Positions 1 to 8,900 of a stretch of 64,000 bases of DNA are shown here, piece by piece. The position numbers and the translations under genes were made by a program. A model generated the notes under the pieces. That model was not told where the DNA came from. It saw only the letters and a list, made by a program, of their open reading frames with translations, and did no database searches. Origin of the DNA: Hymenobacter perfusus (lineage in GTDB: Bacteria; Bacteroidota; Bacteroidia; Cytophagales; Hymenobacteraceae); the NCBI RefSeq assembly GCF_003944765.1, contig NZ_RWIU01000007.1, forward strand, positions 1 to 64,000, in the 5' to 3' direction. Each line of letters opens with the position of its first letter. Within the stretch, counting starts at the first letter, position 1.

Positions 1-122
1 AGCCATTAACGGCTTAAAACGCTTCCGGGCTGTGGCGACCCGCTTTGATAAACGAGCGGCGAACTACTTTGCCACCTGCTGCTTGATTGCCGCCTTGACC
101 TGGCTCTAATTGTAAACACTCC
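1..122 (+). mobile_element. 3' end of an IS5-type insertion sequence (transposase C-terminus)
   Basis: An open frame enters from the left edge and stops at TAA 107-109. Its 35 visible residues include KRFRAVATRFDKRAANYF and end in LTWL. The block of Arg-rich segment, TRFDKRAANY and a short hydrophobic end is the usual C-terminus of small DDE transposases of the IS5/IS4-like group. The terminal inverted repeat probably lies just after the stop, near TGTAAACACTCC at 111-122, but the left end is outside the window so the exact boundary and target duplication cannot be checked. The downstream frame reads open across this junction, which suggests insertion into a gene. Confidence 0.7.
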
Positions 123-392
123 CTAGTCGGGCCAGCTCTGGGATATTGGATGGGCTTTTGGGAAAGGCAGGTCCTTGCCAGTAACGGAATCAAGACAGAC
201 GGAGTAGTTATTGCAACCTGGAACAGTTCCCGCCCTACGAGTAGAACCAAATTATTCAGAGCCCAATTCAGTACGCCATTAGGTACTTACCAGACTGCCG
301 CTCTCAACAATACTTCAGGGTTACGCCTTGGCGACACACTGTCCGTTCAATACGCTTCCGAAAACCCCAATATCTGCAGAGTTGTAGATTGA
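123..392 (+). pseudogene. Remnant of a small membrane protein truncated by the IS (DUF3592-like)
   Basis: A frame open from the IS boundary to TGA 390-392 reads a hydrophobic stretch (LVGPALGYWMGFW), then RQVLASNGIKTDGVVIATW, and ends GDTLSVQYASENPNICRVVD. A transmembrane segment, a short 'SNGxKTxGVV' strand and a terminal 'GDxLxVxYxxxNPxxxRV' strand recall DUF3592-type small membrane proteins; this is a resemblance only. The first in-frame ATG is at 150, which would leave 80 residues and cut the membrane segment. The natural 5' end is missing and is replaced by IS sequence, so I read it as a disrupted gene. It converges tail to tail with obgE, the two stop codons abutting at 392/393. Confidence 0.45.
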
Positions 393-1391
393 CTACGCCT
401 GCGTGTGCAACGCCTCCCAGATCAGATCCTTCAGCTTCTGAATGTTCTTGTTGGCGAGGCTGGAAATGAACACCGTCGGCAGATCCGTGGGCAATGAGGC
501 GCGGATTTCAGCTTCCAACTCCTCGTCCAGCATATCGGACTTGGTAACGGCCAGCAGGCGGCGCTTCTCCAGCAGTTCGGGGTTGAACTGCTCCAGCTCG
601 TTGAGCAACACGCCGTACTCGGCGTTGATGTCGGGCGAGTCGCAGCTGATCATGAACAGCAGGATGGAGTTCCGCTCGATGTGACGCAGGAAGCGGGTAC
701 CCAACCCTTTGCCTTCGGCCGCGCCCTCAATGATACCCGGAATATCGGCCATCACGAAGGATTTGTAATCGCGGTAGGCCACTACGCCCAGGTTGGGCGT
801 GAGGGTGGTGAAGGCGTAATCGGCAATTTTGGGCTTGGCCGCCGATACCACCGACAGCAGCGTGCTTTTGCCGGCGTTGGGGAAGCCTACTAGGCCCACG
901 TCAGCCAGCAGCTTCAGCTCCAGAATCACCCACTCATCAATACCCGGCTCGCCGGGCTGAGCGTACTGTGGGGCCTGGTTGGTGGCAGATTTGAAGTGGT
1001 CGTTGCCGAGGCCGCCCCGGCCGCCGGGCGTCAGGATCAGGCGCTGGCCCTCCTCCGTAATTTCCAGCTTCTTCTCGCCGGTTTCGGCGTCGCGGGCTAT
1101 GGTGCCGAGGGGCACCTGAATGATGATATCCTCGCCCTGCTTACCGGAGCGCAGGTTTTCGCCGCCGTTTTCGCCGGCCTGGGCAATCAGGTGCTTCTGG
1201 TACTGCAGGTGCAGCAGCGTCCAGAGCTGAGTGCTGCCTTCCAGAATGATGTGGCCGCCCCGGCCACCGTCGCCACCATCAGGGCCGCCGTTGGGCAGGC
1301 CCTTGGCCCGGAAAAAGTGGTGCGAACCCGCCCCGCCCTTACCTGAGCGACAGTTGATTTTGACGTAGTCGATGAAATTATTGGAAGCCAC
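393..1391 (-). CDS. obgE: Obg-family ribosome-associated GTPase
   Basis: 332 residues. The N-terminal Obg fold (about 1-158) is glycine-rich (GKGGAGS, GGPDGGDGGRGG). The G domain has P-loop GFPNAGKS at 169-176, DIPG at 216-219, TKSD at 283-286 and ISS at 309-311. The C-terminal OCT domain of many Firmicute Obg proteins is absent, giving the short form. The family is an essential GTPase in large-subunit maturation and stress/growth control. The start is GTG at 1391: the frame is closed a few codons upstream and the conserved SNNFIDYVKI start follows at once. A heptamer tandem repeat lies just upstream at 1400-1431. Confidence 0.95.
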   Translation of the reverse strand: MASNNFIDYVKINCRSGKGGAGSHHFFRAKGLPNGGPDGGDGGRGGHIILEGSTQLWTLLHLQYQKHLIAQAGENGGENLRSGKQGEDIIIQVPLGTIARDAETGEKKLEITEEGQRLILTPGGRGGLGNDHFKSATNQAPQYAQPGEPGIDEWVILELKLLADVGLVGFPNAGKSTLLSVVSAAKPKIADYAFTTLTPNLGVVAYRDYKSFVMADIPGIIEGAAEGKGLGTRFLRHIERNSILLFMISCDSPDINAEYGVLLNELEQFNPELLEKRRLLAVTKSDMLDEELEAEIRASLPTDLPTVFISSLANKNIQKLKDLIWEALHTQA

Positions 1392-1399
1392 TTCTTTGG

Positions 1400-1431
1400 A
1401 ATTAAGAATTAAGAATTAAGAATTAAGAATT
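1400..1431. repeat. Tandem heptamer repeat (AATTAAG, about 4.5 copies)
   Basis: The unit AATTAAG is repeated four times without error, followed by AATT, directly before the GTG start of obgE. It is far more AT-rich than its surroundings. It may be a slippage-prone tract in the obgE leader or a drifting intergenic repeat. A 7-base unit between promoter and start would change spacing on slippage but not the reading frame. Confidence 0.85.
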
Positions 1432-1478
1432 GTGTGGTTCTTCGTTCTTGCTTCTCAATGAGGTTGTCTGAAAAACAG

Positions 1479-1582
1479 CTGTCATCCTGAGCGAAGCGAA
1501 GGACCTTATACCGGTTGAACGCTAATCGTGGTAACGACTCGCTCAGATGGGATAAGATCCTTCGCTTCGCTCAGGATGACAG
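1479..1582. repeat. Perfect 25-bp inverted repeat (GTCATCCTGAGCGAAGCGAA type)
   Basis: Arms 1479-1503 and 1558-1582 are exact reverse complements (core GTCATCCTGAGCGAAGCGAA), separated by 54 bases. Each arm also holds a small internal palindrome, TTCGCTTCGC. It lies between obgE and adk, both on the minus strand. The word belongs to a class of interspersed palindromic repeats seen between genes in many bacteria; a related pair occurs at 63371-63524. It could fold as a large hairpin in the adk-obgE transcript. Confidence 0.85.
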
Positions 1583-1621
1583 ATGATTCTGCCACTACCC
1601 AGGCGGGTAGCAGCGGCAAAG

Positions 1622-2245
1622 TTACGCTTTTACTTCGTCGGTTGCTTGGCGGCTGCCTTCGGTAGCGGCGGGCTGGTGCTGGTCGAGGATACCGCAGATC
1701 TGCCCGAAGATGTCTTCGATGGCGCCAATGCCGTTCAGGGCGTGAAATTTCTGCTGGGTAGCATAGTAACCGGCCACCTGGGCAGTTTCCGTATTGTACA
1801 CCGTTACACGCTTGCGGATTTTGGTTTCGTCCTGGTCGTCGGGGCGGCCGGAGGTTTTGCCGCGCTCCAGCAGGCGCTTCACCAGCTCTTCCTCGGCTAC
1901 TTCCAGAGCCACCATGCACGACACGTTGGTTTCGTGCTCGGCCAGCAGCCGGTCGAGGCTTTCGGCCTGGGGTACGGTGCGCGGGAAGCCGTCAAAGATA
2001 AAGCCGGAGGCCTGTTTGTTGTCTTTCAGCGCCGAGCCGATCATGCCAATCACCACTTCATCGGGCACGAGCAGGCCTTCATCCATGAGTTTTTTGGCCC
2101 GCAGACCCAGTTCCGTGCCCTGGGTGATCTGGGCGCGCAGCAGGTCGCCGGTGGACAAATGAACCAGATTATAGCGGGCAATCAGCTTCTGGCTTTGCGT
2201 TCCTTTGCCGGCACCGGGCGGGCCGAAGAGCACGAGATTCAGCAT
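1622..2245 (-). CDS. adk: Adenylate kinase
   Basis: 207 residues. P-loop GPPGAGKGT is at 8-16, followed by the NMP-binding region with STGDLLR and the FDGFPRT motif. The LID is the short type with no cysteines (no zinc), as RGKTSGRPDD runs straight into KIRKRV. The enzyme interconverts ATP + AMP and 2 ADP in the cytoplasm. The C-terminal tail beyond the kinase core (HQPAATEGSRQATDEVKA) is low-complexity. It lies between hpt and obgE on the same strand; the 131-base gap to hpt holds no clear terminator or TAnnTTTG box. Confidence 0.96.
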   Translation of the reverse strand: MLNLVLFGPPGAGKGTQSQKLIARYNLVHLSTGDLLRAQITQGTELGLRAKKLMDEGLLVPDEVVIGMIGSALKDNKQASGFIFDGFPRTVPQAESLDRLLAEHETNVSCMVALEVAEEELVKRLLERGKTSGRPDDQDETKIRKRVTVYNTETAQVAGYYATQQKFHALNGIGAIEDIFGQICGILDQHQPAATEGSRQATDEVKA

Positions 2246-2376
2246 GAGTAGCTAGGGGGTTACGCGGAAATACGCGGGAAGGAGAAAACGGGAGGGTTTT
2301 GGTAAGATACGCAAGGAACGGGAAAGCCTTTACGCGGGCCGGCGAATTTTAGCTGCGCTATCCGGCTCGTCGGGCT

Positions 2377-2916
2377 TTACACGGCCTTGTACACATCCGG
2401 GTAATTACGGCCCAGCCCGTCAAAATCGAGGCCGTAGCCTACAATAAAATCATTGGGAATGCTCAGGCCCACGTAGCGCAGCGGCAGCTCGTGTTGCAGG
2501 CATTCGGGTTTGAGGAACAACGTGGCGACTTCCAGCGAGGCCGGCTGCCGGGCACCCAGCGTGTCGAGCAGCATCTGCATGGTGTGGCCGGTGTCCACAA
2601 TGTCCTCGAGGATAATGGCGTGGCGGCCCTGGATTTCCTCGGTGAGGCCCAGCACTTCCTTTACTTCGCCGGTGCTGCTAGTGCCCTGGTACGAGGCCAC
2701 GCGGATAAAGCAGATTTCACAATCAAGGGAAATTTCCTTCAGCAAATCGGCGGCGAACATGAAGGAGCCGTTGAGCACCACCACGAAGAGCACCTGCTGG
2801 CCGGCGTAATCCTGATTGATGCGGGCAGCAACCTCGCGGATAGCCGCCGTAAGCTGGGCGGCCGACAAGTACGGCTCGAACTGCTTGTTGTGCAGCGAAA
2901 TATGGTCCGGATTCAT
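2377..2916 (-). CDS. hpt: Hypoxanthine phosphoribosyltransferase
   Basis: 179 residues from the chosen ATG at 2916; the frame is open 29 codons further, but that stretch is Pro/Arg-rich and covers the hppA terminator and a promoter, so it is unlikely to be coding. The PRPP-binding motif ILEDIVDTGHTM is at 102-113, and VLNGSFMFAADL is the loop I region. The enzyme salvages hypoxanthine (and often guanine) with PRPP to the nucleoside monophosphate. A TACCTTTG box on the minus strand at 2952-2959 places transcription start about 30 bases before the ATG. Confidence 0.93.
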   Translation of the reverse strand: MNPDHISLHNKQFEPYLSAAQLTAAIREVAARINQDYAGQQVLFVVVLNGSFMFAADLLKEISLDCEICFIRVASYQGTSSTGEVKEVLGLTEEIQGRHAIILEDIVDTGHTMQMLLDTLGARQPASLEVATLFLKPECLQHELPLRYVGLSIPNDFIVGYGLDFDGLGRNYPDVYKAV

Positions 2917-2951
2917 CCGTTTGGGGTTGGGCCGTGGGTGAGCGGGCCGGG

Positions 2952-2959
2952 CAAAGGTA
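2952..2959 (-). promoter_or_regulatory. Candidate -7 promoter box for hpt
   Basis: The minus strand reads TACCTTTG, matching the Bacteroidota -7 consensus TAnnTTTG, 35 bases before the chosen hpt ATG. No TTG is seen at the expected -33 spacing. It lies right after the U-tract of the hppA terminator. Confidence 0.5.
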
Positions 2960-2963
2960 GCAG

Positions 2964-2996
2964 AAAAAAGCCGCCCTCCCGGCAGGAAAGCGGCTT
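2964..2996 (-). terminator. Intrinsic terminator of hppA
   Basis: On the minus strand, 42 bases after the hppA stop, AAGCCGC (2990-2996) pairs with GCGGCTT (2968-2974) across a 15-base loop and is followed by a run of T (plus-strand A run 2964-2969). It separates hppA from hpt. Confidence 0.7.
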
Positions 2997-3038
2997 CTCC
3001 CAATGTAGTCGAATCGTTACTGGCCGTGGAGATATCGG

Positions 3039-5249
<2,211 letters not shown>

Positions 5250-5295
5250 AAACGGTGGGAACAGGGTGTTTTGGTGGGGAGAGTGAAAAGCAAAA

Positions 5296-5331
5296 GAGTT
5301 GCTGGTAAAATAGAGGTTTTACCAGCAACTC
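5296..5331 (-). terminator. Terminator hairpin between the acyltransferase and hppA
   Basis: A perfect 15-bp stem (5296-5310 with 5317-5331) and 6-base loop lie 34 bases past the stop of the 5366-6598 gene; the minus strand continues TTTTGCTTTTC. It ends the peptidase-acyltransferase transcript. Confidence 0.8.
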
Positions 5332-5365
5332 CAACTCTCTGACCCAGAACTGCCTGCGCCGCCGT

Positions 5366-6598
5366 TTATACTTTGCGGAAATAATTTACGGAAGCCCGCT
5401 CCGTTACCCAGTACAGGGCATAGGCTACCAGCGTCACCAGCGGCAGGGCCAGCCAGTAATAGCGGGCGTAAAACACCGTTTCGCCCGTGAGGTACACCAG
5501 ACTGCCGTAGCAGAGCAGCAGCAGCGGGAAATGGTAGAGATACAGCGAAAAGCTGAAGACACCCAGCTTGTGCAGGCCCCGCATCAATGGATTCTGAGCG
5601 GAAACTTTGCCGGCCAGCAGCGTGGTCATGCTCAGCACGGCCAGCAGCGTGGCTACCAAGCCGGAAATGGGCTTTAGCTTCAGCACGGCCAATAGCAACA
5701 AGGCCCCGAACAGGCCGCCCATCAGCAACAACAGCAACCAGGCGGGCACCCGACGGCCCCATGTCAGCCAGGGCGTGCGTACCACCGCATCGTAGAACAT
5801 GGCTCCTACTGCGAAGTAGAAGTTGAACGTCAGCAGATAATCGATGAACGGGTTCAGCGGGCCGTGCTGGGTCCAGAGCAAGCCCACCGCGTGGATGGCT
5901 ATTGACAAGCCATAGTACACCCAGATCCGCCAGAACGCCAGCGGTACGGCCAGATAGAAAATGGCTTCCGGCAGCAACGACCAGTACACGTCGTTGTAAC
6001 CGATGTACACCTTATCTACCTGCAAAAATCCCAGCGTCCGGACCACGCCGCCCAGGTTCAGCGTGCTCAGCTCCCGCCAGGCCTCCGCCAGAGTAGTGTT
6101 CAGTTCCCGACCGTTATCGGCGGCTACTGCCGCCGGGATGCCCCGCGCCACGCACCACAGCCCCACGGCCGCCAGTACCGAGGCGAACAGGAATGGAGGA
6201 TAGATTCGTACGATTCGGTTGATGTAAAACGCTACCGGCTTGCGGTGCTTGCGCAGTTGCGCGTACCGGATGAAAAAGCCCGACAGCACGAAAAAGAATA
6301 TCACCATTTCGTAGCCGGCCGAGCTGAGCATATCAGCCCCGAAAGCCAAGTAATCCAGCGCACCCCAGGTGGCGCGTGGGTGCACCTGCAGATACTGCCG
6401 CCCCCCCGACCACAGGATAAATTTGGCGTGAAAAATCACCACGTAAAAGGCGCAGAAGCCCCGCAATGCATGCAGAATATCTAACTCCTGATAAGTAAGG
6501 TGCTGCAGAGGGGCCTGCTCGGCCACCGGTTGGGTAGAAGGATTCACGCCTGATTCTGAACTGTTGATGGGCTGCAAAGGTCCGAGTTTATTCGACAA
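5366..6598 (-). CDS. Membrane acyltransferase, family 3 (OafA/NodX type)
   Basis: 410 residues with about ten hydrophobic segments. The N-terminal ELDILHALRGFCAFYVVIFHA carries the R-x(10)-H catalytic motif of acyltransferase family 3, inner-membrane enzymes that move acyl (often acetyl) groups from the cytoplasm onto extracytoplasmic glycans. VYWSLLPEAIFYL is the second conserved region. There is no ATG upstream of this core: the frame starts at a TTG (6598) directly after the stop of the peptidase gene, with GTG codons at 6547 and further in, so the true start is uncertain. It is probably co-transcribed with the peptidase. The acceptor is unknown; the gene is 4 kb from the polysaccharide locus. 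Confidence 0.85.
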   Translation of the reverse strand: MSNKLGPLQPINSSESGVNPSTQPVAEQAPLQHLTYQELDILHALRGFCAFYVVIFHAKFILWSGGRQYLQVHPRATWGALDYLAFGADMLSSAGYEMVIFFFVLSGFFIRYAQLRKHRKPVAFYINRIVRIYPPFLFASVLAAVGLWCVARGIPAAVAADNGRELNTTLAEAWRELSTLNLGGVVRTLGFLQVDKVYIGYNDVYWSLLPEAIFYLAVPLAFWRIWVYYGLSIAIHAVGLLWTQHGPLNPFIDYLLTFNFYFAVGAMFYDAVVRTPWLTWGRRVPAWLLLLLMGGLFGALLLLAVLKLKPISGLVATLLAVLSMTTLLAGKVSAQNPLMRGLHKLGVFSFSLYLYHFPLLLLCYGSLVYLTGETVFYARYYWLALPLVTLVAYALYWVTERASVNYFRKV

Positions 6599-7513
6599 CT
6601 ACAGCTCCTGCAGCAACACCTGGTACAAAGCCAGCATGCTGCTGATGTCGCGCTTATCCACGATTTCGTGCGGGGAATGCACGTTGTCCTCGGGAGCCCC
6701 GATGAAACACCAGTCCCAGGGTTGGGCACCGTGCTGCAGCTCTTTGGCATCGGAGCCGCCGCTGCCTTCTACTTCCAGCTGATGCGGCACGCCGGCGGCC
6801 TCGGTAATGCGCCGGATGCGCTCCACATAGCTGCGGCGCGGAATCAGGGAGTCGCGCAGGGAAATGGCCACGCCTTGGCCCGGGCGTACGCCCTCCGTCA
6901 CCCAAGTAATATCCGATATCAGGGCCTGACGCACGCCGTAGGTTTCGTAGATGTGCTTCGCCAGATACGCCACCGAGCCGCCGCCGTGCTCCTCCCAGCA
7001 GCTAAACGCTACAATACCGTTTTCGAGGGTTTCGCACAGGCGCAACGCGTTCCATACGCCCAGTCGGTTATCCAGATAGCAGCTTTGCACCGTGGTTTCC
7101 GTTTCCCGAAAGTCACAGTAAAACGTTAGCTCCGTGCCTCGCTCCACGTCCCGGTGAAAGTCGTAGCTAAGCGCCCCGGTTTCCTTATCCACCACCAGGG
7201 TGCAGTCGATTTCCCCCTGCGAATCTTGGCCTACCAGCCGGTAGCCGGTTTCCACGTTGGGGCCACCGATGCGCACCAGTTGCCGGCCGTAGCGCACCGT
7301 GAAGCCAATACTGTCCAAATGCGCAAAAACCGCCGTTCGGGGCGTACCGAATACCAGAATAATGCAATCCTGGAACTCTCCTCCGGCCAGCACGGTTGGG
7401 TGAGTGCGCCAGCCGGCCTGATGCGTCCGGATGTAGTCAAGTAAGTATTCCGTAAGCGGAGCTTCGTGGCCGGAAGGCGCGGAAATCTGACAAAGGGCTT
7501 GTAAAAGCTGCAT
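6599..7513 (-). CDS. M42-type metallo-aminopeptidase
   Basis: 304 residues, somewhat shorter than usual (about 340). Candidate di-metal ligands and catalytic residues are in family order: H65/D67 in AHLDSIGF, D148 in YLDNRLG, E174/E175 in CWEEHGGG, D201 in ISDITW and H280/H283 in VHSPHE. The N-terminal SAPSGHE is typical of M42/M20-clan peptidases. Such cytoplasmic enzymes trim short peptides; the substrate is not predictable. Its stop abuts the acyltransferase frame. An 8-bp palindrome at 7526-7548 sits in its promoter region. Confidence 0.82.
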   Translation of the reverse strand: MQLLQALCQISAPSGHEAPLTEYLLDYIRTHQAGWRTHPTVLAGGEFQDCIILVFGTPRTAVFAHLDSIGFTVRYGRQLVRIGGPNVETGYRLVGQDSQGEIDCTLVVDKETGALSYDFHRDVERGTELTFYCDFRETETTVQSCYLDNRLGVWNALRLCETLENGIVAFSCWEEHGGGSVAYLAKHIYETYGVRQALISDITWVTEGVRPGQGVAISLRDSLIPRRSYVERIRRITEAAGVPHQLEVEGSGGSDAKELQHGAQPWDWCFIGAPEDNVHSPHEIVDKRDISSMLALYQVLLQEL

Positions 7514-7525
7514 ACCTAGTATCTT

Positions 7526-7548
7526 ATTTGTCCAAAACTAGGACAAAT
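7526..7548. promoter_or_regulatory. Operator-like palindrome between divergent genes
   Basis: ATTTGTCC - 7 bases - GGACAAAT is a perfect 8-bp inverted repeat in the 112-base gap between the minus-strand peptidase (ATG at 7513) and the plus-strand TPR gene (ATG at 7626). It starts 13 bases from the peptidase start. The symmetry and position suit a dimeric repressor site; there is no T-tract, so it is not a terminator. Function is inferred. Confidence 0.4.
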
Positions 7549-7625
7549 GTTCTACTTTAGCTGCTTGTATGGGCGGTGGAGGGCATACTCCAGTTAGTGT
7601 TTGAAGCCGCAACTTTAGAATACCT

Positions 7626-8888
7626 ATGCTCCCACGCGTTCAATTTGTCCTGTTGCTTCTCCTGTTGCTGCCGCTGGCAGTCTGGGCCCAGCAACCTGAC
7701 ACTGCCAGGCCCGCTGCCCTACCCGACTCGGTGCGGCAAGTACGGCTGGAAAACGTGGATGTGGCCCCGGCCGCCGTGGATACCAAGGGCTGGCTGCTCA
7801 TGGATAAGGATATCCAGACGGAGCTGGAAGGAGCGGTATATAACCTGTACAATTTCAAATATGACAAGGCTGAGCGGCAGTTTCGCAGCCTGCGCCGCCG
7901 CTACCCCAACCACCCCATGCCCTACTTCCTGCTGGGGCTGAGTACGTGGTGGAAAATTATGCCCACCGGCATCCAGACGACGCTCTACGACAAGCAGTTT
8001 TTCGCTTATATGGATACTACCATTGCCAAAGGGGAGGCAATGTATAAGGCAGATAACAAGAACTACGAAGCCAGTTTCTTTCTGGCCGCAGGCTATGGCT
8101 TCGACGGCCGTTTGCACGCAGAGCGCCACGACTGGCGCAAAGCCACCGTCAGTGCCAAGCGGGCGCTTGATTACCTGGATAAAAGCAAGGAAGCTAACGG
8201 CCTCAGCCCGGAGTTTCTGTTCGGACAGGCCCTGTTCAACTATTACGCCGTCTGGATTCCCGATAATTATCCGCTCCTCAAGCCGGTGCTGCTGTTCTTT
8301 CCGAAGGGCAATAAGCAATTGGGGCTGCAGCAGCTCCGCAACGTGGCCGATAATGGCTTTTATGTGGGGCCGGAAGCGCGCGTGTTTCTGATGCGCATTC
8401 TGCTTAACGAAGAAGACAAGCCAGAACAGGCCATGCCGCTGGCCCGCTATCTGGCCACCACCTACCCCGACAACGGCTATTTCCAGCGCATCTATGCCAA
8501 CATCTGCTTTCGGCAGGGCGAGTTTCGGGAGTGCGAGCGAGTGAGCCGGGATATGCTGGAGAAGCTCAACCAGGGCCTCCCCGGGTACGAGGCTAATAGT
8601 GGCCGCTACGCGACCTACTTTTTGGGGTATCTGATGCAGAACCGGTATAAGAACTATACCAAGGCCAAGGAATACTACCAGCGCTGCATCGTATTCGCGG
8701 AGCTGAACGGGGAAACCAAGTACGGCTTCTACGTGTTTGCCAATCTGGCCCTGGCCCGCCTGGCCGATAAGGCCAAAGATGCCCCAGCCGCCCAGCGCTA
8801 CTACACCGTGGTATTGGACAAGTCCGACAAGAAATCGGAACAGTACCGGGAGGCCAAGGCGTATTTGAAGGCCGCTCCGAAAAAGTAA
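7626..8888 (+). CDS. Secreted TPR-repeat protein
   Basis: 420 residues. A signal peptide (1-21, Leu-rich core then VWA) precedes QQPDTARP. The mature part is helical with TPR-like units: YNLYNFKYDKAERQFRSL, the 260-330 region, and NYTKAKEYYQRCIVFAEL. Such proteins act as periplasmic scaffolds. Many Bacteroidota carry similar lipid-free TPR proteins of unknown role. It lies 12 bases upstream of the membrane protein gene and is probably co-transcribed with it. No specific function can be assigned. Confidence 0.75.
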   Translation: MLPRVQFVLLLLLLLPLAVWAQQPDTARPAALPDSVRQVRLENVDVAPAAVDTKGWLLMDKDIQTELEGAVYNLYNFKYDKAERQFRSLRRRYPNHPMPYFLLGLSTWWKIMPTGIQTTLYDKQFFAYMDTTIAKGEAMYKADNKNYEASFFLAAGYGFDGRLHAERHDWRKATVSAKRALDYLDKSKEANGLSPEFLFGQALFNYYAVWIPDNYPLLKPVLLFFPKGNKQLGLQQLRNVADNGFYVGPEARVFLMRILLNEEDKPEQAMPLARYLATTYPDNGYFQRIYANICFRQGEFRECERVSRDMLEKLNQGLPGYEANSGRYATYFLGYLMQNRYKNYTKAKEYYQRCIVFAELNGETKYGFYVFANLALARLADKAKDAPAAQRYYTVVLDKSDKKSEQYREAKAYLKAAPKK

Positions 8889-8900
8889 CGCCCTACGCTC

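Noticed and set aside
1400..1582. Possible CRISPR array
   Set aside because: The heptamer repeat has no spacers and the inverted repeat has only two arms; no cas gene is in the window.
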